Part shown: positions 1-11,688 of the stretch, piece after piece
Layout: each line of letters begins with the position of its first letter
How positions within the stretch are numbered: the first letter of the stretch is position 1
Assembly: GCA_030141605.1 (NCBI GenBank)
Contig: JAQGDQ010002381.1
Coordinates: 186,001-250,000 of the forward strand
Source: Tubiluchus corallicola
Lineage: Eukaryota; Priapulida; Priapulimorpha; Priapulimorphida; Tubiluchidae
Direction of reading: 5' to 3'
DNA length: 64,000 nt
The notes under the pieces: model-generated
Database searches by the model: none
Seen by the model: only the letters and a program-made list of their open reading frames with translations
Told to the model about the DNA's origin: nothing
Made by a program: the position numbers and the translations under genes

Positions 1-158
1 TTCGCTAGTGCAATTTTTCGCCAGTCTACTTTTTCGCCAGTGCACTTTTTCGCCAGTCTACTTTTTCGCCAGTGCACTTTTTCGCCAGTCTACTTTTTCA
101 CCAGTGCACTTTTTCACCAATTACTTTTTCGCCTGGCGAAAAAAGTAGACTGGCGAAA
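1..158. repeat. 16-bp tandem repeat with an inverted copy at its end
   Basis: A 16-bp unit (TTTTTCGCCAGTCTAC, alternating with a GTGCAC version) repeats about eight times from the window edge to about 130. It is followed at 131-158 by the same motif in reverse orientation (AGTAGACTGGCGAAA). This produces a palindromic junction. Open frames through it are by-products of the period. It may be the subterminal part of a mobile element whose other end lies outside the window. That is inference. Confidence 0.75.
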
Positions 159-960
159 CGATATACAATCATACATAATAAACCCTGTCCTAGTAAAAGT
201 TTTCAACAGAAACAACACTGCACGCGAGTTCTTCAAATGGAAAAAGAACTTTCTCTTGGAAATTCAACAATCTAAACCACACACGCAGCGCCGCCAAGCG
301 TATCAGACGTGCAAGATTACACCATTTTCCTCTTCAGTGTAAAATCAATAAAAACTTTTCATCAAAATACTAATCATTAGTAGCTTCTCAAGAATCTGTA
401 ATTGAGTTCAATCACTGACTAGTGAAACACGGGATGAATCTAAAGCGGGCATTCTTGCTTTTTGGTCATTATCATGAAATCTATCAAACTGTAACGCTTA
501 GCATTTTACATGCTTTATCTATTAGCTCTGACATTCGAAGCATTGCTGACAATCGTGTAACCTTACCATAAGAGTCTCAATGGAATTTGAACATGACAAG
601 CAAATGTAAGTTCGCCTGTGTCAAAGACAAAAATCTCAACAGCTACTGCGCAGACGGAAAGATAACTATTGCGCATTTACTTTTAGATTTTACAATGCCA
701 ATGTGTACATGTACATACAGAACAATATGTAATATACAAAGTTTATAAATCATCAGCACATGAAGACACAACAAGTCGAAATTGTAAGAAAACTTGTGCA
801 GAGTGAACTTAACAAATGAGTGGACACAAAAAAGATAATTTAAAAAAAGAAAAAATGGTGATGAAAAAAACACAAAAACGAGAAATTGGGACACAGACAT
901 ATAAGTTGCCGTCAATATTAACTTTTTTTTGTCATAACTGACTAACTGACGCACTACCAT
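159..960. other. Unannotated AT-rich DNA
   Basis: No coding potential, RNA gene or clear repeat is seen in this stretch. Only short A- and T-runs stand out. Confidence 0.5.
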
Positions 961-1116
961 CATTATCTTAATCATCGTCGTTGCCACTGCGGTCGTTGTG
1001 GTCACTGTTATCGTCAAAATAATTATCATCATCATCATCGTCATGATGCCGCCGCCGTCGTTGTTGTTGTTGTTGTTGTTGTCGTCGTCGTTATCATCAC
1101 CACCACCATAACCATC
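961..1116. repeat. Imperfect trinucleotide microsatellite (ATC/GTC/GTT)
   Basis: Runs of ATC, GCC, GTT, GTC and ACC triplets follow one another with little interruption. The open frame that crosses it on the minus strand (runs of Met, Ile, Thr and Val) is low complexity and is not taken as a gene. Confidence 0.8.
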
Positions 1117-1823
1117 ATTTTTCTTTTTGCTTCTCTTCTTTTCACAAATTTCGTTTTTTGTTTTAGCGTTTCTCTTTTTTAATAGCTAAAAACACGTATC
1201 AGCAGCATCTGTATTATATTACTCTGATTTGCTTTGAGTGAATTAAAAACATTTGCCTTTGATTAGAGAATCCCCGTTCAAAAGAGGCATAACAAGATTA
1301 CTAGAGCAATCATAAAGAACGCAACATGGTAATTAACACGGTATTTTTGATTTGGTTTGTAATCATACCGCTTTATTGCTGAAAAAATAATTAAAACGAT
1401 GAACGAGTATGAGTCATAAAGTCTAATTACACTCGACGCTTTGAGTGGGTCGGATACAAGTTCACTTTAGACTTGTCTTTTGTGACGGAACGGAAGTGTA
1501 CGAGAAAATTAAAATTTAACGCGTTGCATAATAATTATATTATAATTAATTGAAGGCGTGGTACGTTTGAGTCGATCTAACCACGTGACTGGGTTTAAAA
1601 TCAATCTAATGTTTCCAATAATATTCTGTTGTTAACTTCCAGCTATAGTGACTTTAATTTTCAATGTTTTATGTTGCAAAACATTTTTTGTAAACATTTA
1701 TTTGAAATAATTGCCTTTAGCAAATAAATGCTGATCAAATTGCTTCAGGCTGCAAAATTTACAGGAGTGCAGTTTGACAGGAAAAACAAATCTATCACAA
1801 AATATACATAACTATTCCAATTG
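1117..1823. other. Unannotated AT-rich DNA
   Basis: Nothing recognisable. Given the orientation of the neighbouring LINE remnant on the minus strand, the right part of this block could hold its 3' untranslated tail. I see no tail motif that proves this. Confidence 0.4.
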
Positions 1824-2120
1824 TTAATTATGATAATTAAAACGGTTAGATGAACCAATATATTGCTGCACCAGATCAAATAGAATGATGTTCTGTTCAT
1901 AACTTAGTAGTGAACTACCTGAAAGAAAAACTGAAGTTTCTAATTGTGGGTTAAAGTTATTTATATTAAAAGGTAATGTGTTTGTTTGGTATAGGTTTGT
2001 TAGTCGTTCTTTGAGGTCCTCTCTACTAGCAACATGCAAAGGGCAATCGAGCAAAAAATGTTTAATACTTTCAAAACACTTTAAATCTGAAAACAGGCTA
2101 CCTGTTGAAATTGTAGACAT
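1824..2120 (-). pseudogene. Non-LTR retrotransposon (LINE) C-terminal fragment
   Basis: An open frame of 98 residues contains ESIKHFLLDCPLHVASREDL near its start and a hydrophobic stretch ending YIGSSNRF. The pattern Glu-Ser-x2-His-Phe-Leu-Leu-x-Cys-Pro followed by an Arg-rich helix is typical of the region after the RNase H/reverse transcriptase part of several LINE clades. No reverse transcriptase core is present, so this is a 5'-truncated dead copy. The clade is not resolved. Confidence 0.6.
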
Positions 2121-2600
2121 AATTTAAGAGCTAGACACATTTTTTGCTATTGCTTCTTTTGCTGAAACTGTTGTTGTTACCACAGCTATTGTTGCTGCAG
2201 TTGTTACTGTCTTCTAGATGTGGCAACTGATTTTATTGGGGGTCCTACTCAGCAAATTTTATACCTATAAGGCAAAAATAAGGAACTTCCGTCTAAAAAC
2301 AGTAACGAATATTCAGACATATCCAAACCCTAAGGTCCGCGCAGACATGTAAAACTTAAGAAACTGTTGATTAACTATCTGCATAACATTTCAACAATAG
2401 TTGATTCTAAATTAAAAGGTACGACTTATTTTGCTAAGAATTAGTGTATTCAATTAGCACTGTGAAACATATGTAGATGTGTTTGTCATAAATTATGGTA
2501 TTTTTTAATATACTGCGCTTAAAAAGAACCCTGTAATTGTAGGGACGTGTTCCTGTATGCCTTGTTTTTTTAATTGTGTCATTTATTAATTGTACTTGAG
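2121..2600. other. Unannotated DNA
   Basis: No gene is seen. A few GTT/GCT triplets lie near 2,170-2,210. The last part (about 2,500-2,616) may belong to the retroelement tail that runs into the next microsatellite. Confidence 0.35.
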
Positions 2601-2614
2601 CTTATGTTTGTAAA

Positions 2615-2720
<106 letters not shown>

Positions 2721-3584
2721 TGATCTTTCATCGCTAAACAACATTTGTATTAATATTTCGAGTCTTTTAACTGCATAGATGGCTCCATTCGTTCACTTTT
2801 AAGCAGTTTTTGTTATTAAGGTAGCATATCACATTATGGTGCAGCTGCTACACCAATTGAGCTTAAATTTTGCATGGATTATATTGTAAAATATGCCCAC
2901 AGTATAGTAAGAGAAGGCCAAAGATAAGAGTCGTTTCTCTCAGGTAATGCTGTAACGCTTCTCCACTTGATGTCGAGCTTACGCAGCAGTTCATCAAAAC
3001 TATTTGAACTCATCCGATAATAACTAAATTACTCGGATGAAGCCAGTAAAAGTGGTCATAGAGCTTATAAAATCGCCCTTTCACTAATCGCTGACTACCT
3101 CTTCAATCTTCATAGCGCCAGTTGCGCAATTTAAAATTGCTTGTCTGGGGGTGCGATTTTGGTGCACGAGTAAAATTGCTACAATTTTCGGCTGCACAAC
3201 TTTTAATTGCGCAACTGAAAATTGCACATCTACGCGGGGACTAATAAGCTTGAAATTTAGTTCAACACGTTTGTTCTTCTCGTTATACAAACGAGAAGTG
3301 AGGATCCCGCTGCTAAATGAACTGCCCCAGGCCTGCCCAAGCTCATATAAAGTAATTGATGAAGAATTTGTTAAATGGCGCACAAAACGGTATAAAAGTA
3401 AAAATAGTGCGCGCACATCAATTCATGGTTAATTAAGCGCATAATTTTACAAGTTTTGCGCAATTATAAGGCAAGATTTTGCCAATTTTAATGTAGCAAA
3501 TGAAACGACATCGCAATAAACGTACCCAAGATTTTATACATTTCGTAATTAGAAATAGCAAATGAGTAGTACAAAGAAGCGCCT
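2721..3584. other. Unannotated DNA before the TGY array
   Basis: No gene is recognised. Between 3,120 and 3,240 the motif AATTGCG and its relatives recur several times in both orientations (GCGCAATTTAAAATTGC, TGCGCAACTGAAAATTGC). This suggests a decayed palindromic element without clear ends. Overlapping open frames on both strands here show no known domain. Confidence 0.4.
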
Positions 3585-4434
3585 TTTTTATTGTTGTTGT
3601 TGCTGCTGCTGCTACTACTGTTGCTGTTGTTGCTGTTGTTGTTGTTGCTGTTACTGCTGTTGCTGCTGTTGTTGTTGTTGCTGTTGTTGTTGTTGTTGTT
3701 GCTGTTGCTGTTGCTGCTGCTCTTGTTGTTTTTGTTGTTGCTGCTGTTGTTGTTGTTGTTGCTGTTGCTGCTGCTGTAGTTGCTGCTACTGCCGTTGCCG
3801 CTATTGCTGTTGCTATTCCTGTAGCTGTTGTTGTTGTTTTTGTTGTTGCTGTTGTTGTTGTCGTTGTCGTTGTCATTGTCATTTTCGTCATTGCCGTTGT
3901 TGTTGTTGTCACTGCTGCTGTTGCCATTGCCGCTATTGCTGTAGCTGTTGTTGTTGTTTTTGTTGTTGCTGTTGTTGTTGTCGTTGTTGTTGTTGTTTTT
4001 GTTGTTGCTGTTGTTGTTGTCGTTGTTGTTGTGATTGTCATTGTCGCCATTGCCGTTGTTGTTGTTGTCACTGCTGCTGCTGCCGTTGCCGCTATTGCTG
4101 TTGCTATTCCTGTAGCTGTTGTTGTTGTCGTTGTTGTTGTTATCACTGTCGCTGTCACTGTTGTTGTTGTTGTTGCTGCTGCTGTTGTTGTTGTCGTTGT
4201 TGTTGTGGTTGTTGCTGCTGGTGTTGTCATTGCCGCTATTGCTGTTGCTGTTCCTGTAGCTGTTGTTGTTGTCGTTGTCGTTGTCGCTGTCGCTGTTGCT
4301 GTTATTGTTGTTGTTGTTGTTGTTGTCATCGTAGTTGTTGCTGCTGCACATGCAGTTACCGCTATTGCTGTTCCTGTTCCTGTAGCTGTTGTTGTTTTTG
4401 TTGTTGTCGCTGTCACTGTCGGTGTCGCTGTACA
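3585..4434. repeat. Long imperfect TGT/TGC trinucleotide array (about 850 bp)
   Basis: Nearly the whole stretch is TGY triplets, with some TCG, CAT and TGG variants. It keeps long frames open on both strands: runs of Cys, Leu or Val/Ala on the plus strand and Thr/Ala or Asn/Ser on the minus strand. Those frames follow from the repeat and share no start, stop or conservation signal, so none is called a gene. Blocks of roughly 100-150 bp inside the array resemble each other (for example near 3,780-3,960 and 4,075-4,260), suggesting higher-order duplication. Confidence 0.95.
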
Positions 4435-4710
4435 CGTTTAGTAGTTTTATTACCAGGTGTGGCAATAATGTGTATTTCTAGGACTGACTCTAATAAGAAA
4501 GCTGCCGGCGATAAGTTCACGCCATGCTTAAAAGTAATTATTGAGAATTAGCGACGTTATTTAATTCTTAACTCTCAGTGGATGTTAAAGGTACTGAAAT
4601 GTTATCCTACAGAGCAAAAAGTAGATCTCGATGCGGTAATTTTCAAATCTCAGTCAGTAGAAGAAGCTCTTAACTTGAAAGAATTAACATTCTGTATATC
4701 GCGTATAATG

Positions 4711-4752
4711 TCGATAACGATAACGATAACGATTACCACAACCATAACCATA

Positions 4753-4787
<35 letters not shown>

Positions 4788-4945
4788 AACGATAACGATA
4801 ACGATAACAATAACAATAACAATAACAATAACAATCAAAATAGCAATAGCAATAGCAATAACGATAACGATAACAATAACGATAACGATACCAATACCGA
4901 TAACGATAACGATAACAATAACGATAACTAACGATAATGACAATA
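4711..4945. repeat. CGATAA/CAATAA hexanucleotide microsatellite
   Basis: Hexamers of the type CGATAA, CGATGA, CAATAA and TAGCAA repeat for about 235 bp. Ile/Thr-alternating and Tyr/Arg-alternating frames run through it and are artefacts of the period. Confidence 0.92.
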
Positions 4946-5378
4946 AAAAATAATAATATGCCAAACAAATACGTACGAGAGAAAGAATCTCTATCTGCAT
5001 CCAATGAGCATTTCGCATTTACCCATATTTCTTTTGGCAGCACTTAACAACGCGCCATTAGGCTCTAAAATCGAATACAGTCTTTGTATGAATAAGGATT
5101 TCTTTTTTCACTTGATTGAAAAAAACATCGTAAATTTAGTTGTCTTAATAATTGCCACTGTAACAGTAACATAGTGAAAAGGCCATATATGACAGGGGTG
5201 GTGCCAAGAGCCAGAGTTGAAGACACCGGGGAAACCAAGCGAAGTGCAAGAAATATGATTTTGAGAATCTCTGTCTTAGTATAGTGATGCAGTGAATCGG
5301 CAGGCTATTTATGTTAAAGGACAAGAAAAGGGGTACCTCCCGTTGAAAGGATTTTTTGTTTGTTTCATTTCAAATACT

Positions 5379-5395
5379 CCCCCCCCCCCCCCCCC
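5379..5395. repeat. Poly-C tract (17 C)
   Basis: Uninterrupted run of C. Other C- or G-runs in the window lie near 26,735, 37,729, 43,615 and 46,003, the last two inside hAT-type elements. Confidence 0.95.
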
Positions 5396-5478
5396 GACAC
5401 TGTACCGATCGCGTCCTCATTACCTGATGTCATATATGCACAACGTAAATCAGGGGAAGAAAAGTACATGTTAGACTA

Positions 5479-5970
5479 TGTCCCAAAAAACTTTCTATGC
5501 AAAGCTATGTTACTTAGCATTTCGCTTACCTGCTTAAATGACTTACGTAACTAGAATAGAAAATATTTAATTATTTAAAATGTTTTCACCAATAGGTAAA
5601 ATGTCGCTGTCTCACCCTCCAGGGTGCACCACTCACTAACCAAAAAACATATTTTTAATCTTATTGACAAGATACAGTAAATTAAAATTTTACTTACTTA
5701 GTGACGTGTGCGCTACGAATGCTCAGATTATATTTCCAAATTTTACTCAGTGTTATCTAAACTTGCCTCAAATGACTTATCGTCAAAATGGCTGCTGCTA
5801 ACTGTCATCGTGGGAGTTTCAATTTACATGTTTTATACAGCGTTAAGGCCGACGCAAACTCTGCATGCAAAAAGACAGTGCGTAAGTGGTATAAATTTTG
5901 AAAACGAATTTTTTAAGCTTTATGTAAGTGGACGGTATTGTGGAGGGCACAAGGGTATCCCTTTTTTAGT
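5479..5970 (+). mobile_element. TTAA-type MITE family 2, copy 1 (decayed)
   Basis: About 490 bp align by eye with 11,049-11,530 and, in reverse complement, with 54,955-55,389. Shared blocks include GTGCGCTACGAATGCTC and CAAAATGGCTG, and the start CCCAAAAAACTT. The TTAA target sites seen in copy 3 are lost here, and the 3' end is degraded. No transposase is encoded, so it is a non-autonomous DNA transposon. The TTAA site points to piggyBac-type mobilisation, which is inference. Confidence 0.65.
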
Positions 5971-7076
5971 TTGAGGAAGCTCAAATTTGGCCACCTACTT
6001 TGTCACACATGCAAGTTAATATAGAAACTTGTGACAATTTTCAAAAAAAATATCAATCTGTACTAAATAGTTATGCACTAATATATATTAAGGTTCATTA
6101 ATGCTGTAATTGTAGCTTATATACAGCTAGATTGAAATTCTAAAATTATATACGGTGTGTGATGAGTATCCCAGTACAATGAGTGGATGGTTGATGAAAT
6201 GGCTCTTTATGGAGGTTTATATTGTTCTCTTCTCTAACAGCTGGTAACATTTAGCAATGATACAAATGAGAACATTTGTAAGAACGATACGCTCGTATAT
6301 AAAATTATTATTTTAAAGAAAATTTTCCGTTTTAGATCAGCTGGCTGCATATCGTTCTAAGCAAGTGACTTGTGCTTTAAAATTATTGCTGACTTCGGGA
6401 AAAGTCACCAACAAAACACTACAAAATGTCACAGATTATCTGTGCAATGCACTAAGTCACAACATTTTAGCTCTGCTTTTGCGCATATGACAACACAGAT
6501 ATCTGCTCACACATACACGCGCTGTCAAGGTGTGTTTGTTTATCGAGCAATTGTTATAGCAAATAATTTAGACACTACATTATTTAGCGTCCATTAACGT
6601 TTGGGCTGCAGTACATAACAGGCCTACGCGTGAATAAGAAAAAACATTTTCCATAATGTAGTGTTAGCTTTCTTGTACTAAAGTTCTGCATAATATGGTT
6701 CAGCAAAAATAATCAGGTAGCTTAAAATATTAAGAAAAAATTGTAGTCCATCCAATAGATGCGTTACATAATGTTATTTCACGATTTTATAAATATCAAT
6801 TTTATGGTCAATTTTAGTTGGTTACAATACGTAATAAACTATCCATCTTTGTAATAAAGGATTAATTCGACGTTATCGCTTTGTTCTACATACAAAAGTG
6901 ACAAATAAATTACTTCAGTTTCTCAAGAATCTATAATTACAATTAAAGACTCGCTAATATCCAGTGAGACGAATAACGAAATTTAAACACAGAAAAAAAA
7001 ACCAAGATTATTCACAGTTGATTACAAATGTACAAACGTATTAAACATATGATAGAGCGTTCACTGCTTCGTTCTT
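5971..7076. other. Unannotated AT-rich DNA
   Basis: No gene, RNA or repeat could be supported. The open frame near 6,370-6,597 has no recognisable domain. Confidence 0.45.
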
Positions 7077-7475
7077 TTAAAGGCAAAAAGGATGATTTTT
7101 CATATCCTCCCCAATTTTGAAGTTCGGGAAAAAGATACATTTTAACGCTTATAATCACGCCAAGGCGTTTCTGATAATGAAATAATAAGCTAAAAACGTA
7201 ATTAACGGCTGGTGAGCCCAAATAATAATGACATCCACAAGCGTACTGCACGTATTCGTAAAAAAAAATTGAAGTACACTGCTACTGTACAATAATCAAT
7301 GTGATTTAAGTTTAAAATTCAAATTTCAAGTTTACATCTGTTCTCATGCATGAGCTTTCGCATGTGTGCACTATGTCACAACTGAACAACTCTGGACTGA
7401 AAGGGACAGCACCTGTTTTTTTTCTGCAACACGTTTTCGAGATGCAGGCGCTGGTGCCCGTCTAACTAGAGACAG
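7077..7475 (+). mobile_element. TTAA-type MITE family 1, copy A (3'-truncated)
   Basis: It starts TTAAAGGCAAAAAGGATGA and follows the other family members through the blocks TTAACGGCTGGTGAGCC and GATGCAGGCGCTGGTGCC. The right end carrying ATTGGGTCC...TTTAA is missing. No protein is encoded. Confidence 0.75.
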
Positions 7476-8224
7476 GTAAAATTTAGGTAGTAAAGAACTA
7501 GTCACAGGCTGCTCAGTGGTGATAGTGGTGATACAATATCAAAATTGAGTTAATTAATTCCACTACGAAGTATACTCACTTTGCATCTAGCGATAAAGCT
7601 TAATCAAGACGCAAAAAGCTTCTCAAAATGTGGAAAAAAGCGTCAATTATTTGACAGTTCATCTCATTTCGAGCAACTTGACTTTACGACAAACATTTTT
7701 CGATTTTCGACTTTCGAGAACAAATAACAAATCACTTCTAGCCGCACTTCACAGCGATAAACCCTAAAAACCGGTGTTAAAACGCCGAGATGTCGGCGGT
7801 CTATACTTTACACGTCGGCGCGATGAAACCTGTCAATTTTTGCGTCGTTACGTCCTTTGCGCTCAGAGAGCAAAACGAAACTCACGTGGTAGCAGTTAAG
7901 TTCGAGATTGGCTTCATATAACCTTACCATTAGAGCAGTTCCTCGTGTGTTGCGTGTTAATTACTGCGAAGTATGCAGGGGTGGCAAACAGTGCGCGCAA
8001 TCTCTGCAGTAACAGTAACTGTGTAACTCGGGGCAATCAAAGGTCAAGCTAATCTCAAAATTATGTTTTTTTAGATTCTACACGCATTCTTTGTCGGCTT
8101 GCTTCATTAATAACCTTGATTTTAGCGCTCACTTTAATACTCCTTGTTTAACATCGCTGTAAATAAGGTTACACGCACAAATTAGAAAAGCTAATTACAG
8201 AATGCGTAACATGTAATATTGTAG
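7476..8224. other. Unannotated DNA
   Basis: No feature could be supported. The block near 7,780-7,930 is visibly richer in CG dinucleotides than its surroundings, but has no recognisable gene. Confidence 0.35.
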
Positions 8225-8318
8225 AATTCACTCTAGTATCTATGTAAAATTTTTTAATAGTTGTACAGAAATTTTTGCCTGCAAAAAAGGCTAATAAAGA
8301 CTTATCATCATCATCATT
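8225..8318 (+). mobile_element. Retroelement 3' tail ending in (ATC)n
   Basis: The sequence ends GGCTAATAAAGACTTATCATCATCATCAT, that is a polyadenylation-like AATAAAG followed by a short ATC microsatellite. This is the usual end of CR1/L2-type LINEs and the SINEs they move. The 5' limit is not visible. Confidence 0.5.
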
Positions 8319-8607
8319 TTGTCGGACTGCCATTAATATGCCAGCCAAATTGCCAATGTATAGTAGGGCTAGGTTAGTTCTGCTAGTAGTGTAAACTCTT
8401 AAAGAGGTTTAGAAACGTTTTAGTCGGCCAAAAACAAAAATCCTTTTTTCAGGCTGGTGACAGTCTATTATCGAGATATGCTGGCAATATAAATTCTTAC
8501 ATAAAAGGGTTTGAACTGGCAATAGCCAAATGTCCTTTTTAAGCAGTTGAGTTAATTACTATGATTAGCAGCATAAAGCTGCCACAAAGAACGTCAGGAC
8601 GTTGAGA

Positions 8608-8628
8608 CATTCAGACAGACAGACATTC

Positions 8629-8673
<45 letters not shown>

Positions 8674-8702
8674 AACAGACAGACAGACAGACAAACAGAC
8701 AG
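8608..8702. repeat. (CAGA)n tetranucleotide microsatellite
   Basis: Tandem CAGA/CAAA units, about 23 copies with few interruptions. Confidence 0.93.
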
Positions 8703-9111
8703 AATATAAACACAGAATGAGTTGACATAAATATAATGCACGGATAGGAGGACGCAAAACATATTTTACATAAATATTAGATCTGTCAAAAAAGCTCAGT
8801 TTAATGCAAGAGTTGTTAGGTCAGCCGCCCTGATGCGCGCGATGAAAAAAAATCGCATATGCATGAGAAGAAAAAGGGAGCAAAGAAGTCATTGGTCGTT
8901 TGCCACATACGTTAGACATTACATGCAGTTTTGTTGAGTTTGGCTTTTCAGCTGGCGGTGAATTACTATTGTCCATTGTGCACACTTAGCGTGACCTTCC
9001 TAGCAAATTGAAAGTTGATATTGCAATACAAAAGCCGTAACGTAATCTTGTACTACAGGTTATCTTCTTTGCACAGACTGAATAGGAAGCTACAACGTAC
9101 AAGTTGCAGGC

Positions 9112-9696
9112 TTAAAGGGAAACAGGATGATTTTTCATATACTACCCCATTTTCAAGTACGGCAAGTAGTATACTTTTTAACAGGTGCAAAAGCATTTCT
9201 GATAAATAATATATTAAAATCTTAATTAACGGCGGGCGAGCCTAACAAGTGATGACATCAACATCTAACATAATTTTTAACATCAAAAACATTCGCTGAG
9301 CGCATGCTTCCGAAAGCGAAAATTGAAGTACAGTGCTACTGTAAGAGATTCAGTGTGTTGTAGTAAAACTCGGCAAGTTTTAAGATAAAAATTCAAATTT
9401 CAAATTTACCGCTGTACACACGCAAGAGCTGTCGAACGTGTAGATTTCGTCACAAATTAGCACATCCGAACTGAGAGGCACAGCACCTGTTTTTTCTGCA
9501 ACTCTTTCCGAAATGCAGGCGCTAGTGCCCGTCCAACTAGCGAATGGCGAAATGTATGTAACAGCGAAAAGCTGGTGGCGCCAACGCGAAATTGTGTTTG
9601 TGTGGTAATAATTCTTTCGCGTAAGTCATTTTTGAAAAAAAATAGTATGTTATTGTTTTGACTTACAGTTTAACATTGGGTCCGGTTTTGCTTTAA
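9112..9696 (+). mobile_element. TTAA-type MITE family 1, copy B (both ends present)
   Basis: The element is bounded by TTAA on both sides. It begins TTAAAGGGAAACAGGATGA and ends TTGGGTCCGGTTTTGCTTTAA. The terminal inverted repeats match over about 15 positions (AAAGGGAAACAGGA against AAAGCAAAACCGGA). At about 585 bp with no coding capacity it is a complete MITE. The TTAA boundary is the hallmark of piggyBac-like integration (established knowledge). The transposase source is not in this window. Confidence 0.85.
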
Positions 9697-10316
9697 AAGG
9701 AGCTTAACAATGTAAAGCCCTTAGAGCGGTGGTCAAAACCTGATGGTCCAGCGTTGACCTAGCTCACAGTGCTGATCAAGGTTTTTTAACTTGTGTTAAG
9801 CCAATTAACATTTTGTTAGTAGATTCTCGCCCCTTGATGTTTTAATCTGGCCTTGACTTAGTCTGATATTTGGACTTGAACTGGGTTAGGTATAGGTGGG
9901 TGCCAGTAATATTTCAATTAACTTTAGTTTCAGCTATGTCGTTGCTGACAAGTCTTCTTGAATAATAACGTTGATCCCCTGATAAAAGAGAGGTCTGCTA
10001 CATTTCACGTACACGAAGCCTCTGCAGAGTTGGCCACTTTCCAAATGGCGCTCCAGCACTCAGCGACAGGTCCTACTATATGTACATGTTTGTGGCGAGA
10101 CCGGTGCATAGCTCGTTATCAAAGATTAAATATTAGTTAGATTATTGAGTGAGATTATTAGTGACCACACAGCTAATAATCACACCCTCTACACCAGCTT
10201 TACTTATCTAGCTGCTTTTAAACACGTTAAGTGATGTTTTTCAAAGTTTATCCTCACAAAATCGTCTGACATGATGATGTAAAATGTTATGACATGCTGT
10301 AAGTTAAGTTATACTT
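9697..10316. other. Unannotated DNA
   Basis: No feature could be supported. A 60-residue open frame near 9,958-10,140 has no known domain. Confidence 0.4.
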
Positions 10317-10557
10317 TTAAGGCCACGTATCCACTAAAAGTACAAACAGACACGCACAGAAACAAATTTTTTCCTTCTGACATTTTCTGCTGCAAAAACT
10401 GCATCAGCTAAGCACGCGCGCAACGCAAGAAAGCTTGAAAATAAATCTGATATGTGGCTGAAATACTGTTAGAACAAAATATAATTTTTTTACTCTAAAA
10501 AACTTTTAATGTTGTGGTAAGAAAGGGTTCAAACAATCTTTGAAAAAAGAGCAAAAT

Positions 10558-10893
10558 AAGTAAACATTATAAGTTGTACAAGACGAAAACAAAACTAATA
10601 TATTCGTTAGTCAAAGTAAACATTATAAGTTGTACAAGACGAAGAGAAAACTAATATATTCATTAGTCAAAGTAAACATTATAAGTTGTACAAGACAAAG
10701 AGAAAACTAATATATTCATTAGTCAAAGTAAACATTATAAGTTGTACAAGGCAAAGAGAAAACTAATATATTCATTAGTCAAAGTAAACATTATAAGTTG
10801 TACAAGGCAAAGAGAAAACTAATATATTCATTAGTCAAAGTAAACATTATAAGTTGTACAAGACAAAGAGAAAACTAATATATTCATTAGTCA
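10558..10893. repeat. 56-bp minisatellite, six copies
   Basis: A 56-bp unit containing ACATTATAAGTTGTACAAG and AACTAATATATTCATTAGTC recurs exactly every 56 bp (10,565, 10,621, 10,677, 10,733, 10,789, 10,845 as phase marks). There are only one or two differences per unit, so the array is young. AACTAATATATTCATTAGTC is itself an imperfect palindrome. Confidence 0.95.
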
Positions 10894-11048
10894 ACGCCTA
10901 GTTTAGAGAAACCATTTGTTACTGCATTAAAGTATTTTAAATTTATACAATAAACTTGTTATGGAGCCTTACAGCTGTTAGGTATTTGGACTAGTTGCTT
11001 ATTATTTGAAATTTTCGTTTTTCATGTACATGTTAAGTGTGTAGAATA

Positions 11049-11530
11049 TTAAAAAGAATAATCTACGTAATACTTTACACACAAAGCTATGTTGTTTATC
11101 GTAACCTGCTTGAGAGACTTACGTAAGTAGAAACGAAAATTCTTACTGTAATTTAAAATGCTCGCGCCAACTGGTTAAATGTCACTGACTCACCTTCCCA
11201 ATGTGCACCACTGACTCACAAAAAACGTATTTTTAGTCTTAGTGTGAAGATACAACAATTTATCTTTTTGCTTAATGGTGAAGTGTGCTCTACGAATGCT
11301 CTGACTATTTTTCAAATTCTACGCAATGTTATATAAACTTGTTTCAAACGACTTACTGTCAAAATGGCTGCTCTTAACGGTCTCATTGCGGAAGGTTAAA
11401 TTTACAAGTTTTGCACAGCATTGCTTCTAATACAAGCTGTATGAGTTATAAGGCAATACGTAGGTGATACAAAATTTCAAAACGAATTTTTTTCACCTTT
11501 ATAAATGTAATGGTTTTTCTTGTGTTTTAA
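11049..11530 (+). mobile_element. TTAA-type MITE family 2, copy 2
   Basis: It shares blocks with the copies at 5,479 and 54,955, including CTACGAATGCTCTGA, GTCAAAATGGCTGCT and TAGGTGATACAAAATTTCAA. It ends in TTTTAA at 11,527-11,530. The left boundary is set at the TTAA at 11,049 and is less certain. No coding capacity. Confidence 0.65.
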
Positions 11531-11688
11531 ATGCACGTTATGCATAAAAGTAAATGAATGGATTTAGGCCGTAACTTTACGTACCGAGCTACATGTATAG
11601 GTTTTTCCTGTAGAAGGCATGCTGGTGTGACACTTTTCTTCTGGTTAAAGCCGGACATAAATATTCAATTACCTATTTATTTTAATGT

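Noticed and set aside
3433-4551. Long open frames (up to 329 codons) on both strands
   Set aside because: They consist of homopolymeric or alternating residues generated by the TGY microsatellite. No non-repetitive domain, splice context or start signal supports a gene.
4582-5043. Ile/Thr-, Ile/Val- and Tyr/Arg-alternating frames of 119-123 codons
   Set aside because: They arise from the hexanucleotide CGATAA array and occur in three frames at once.
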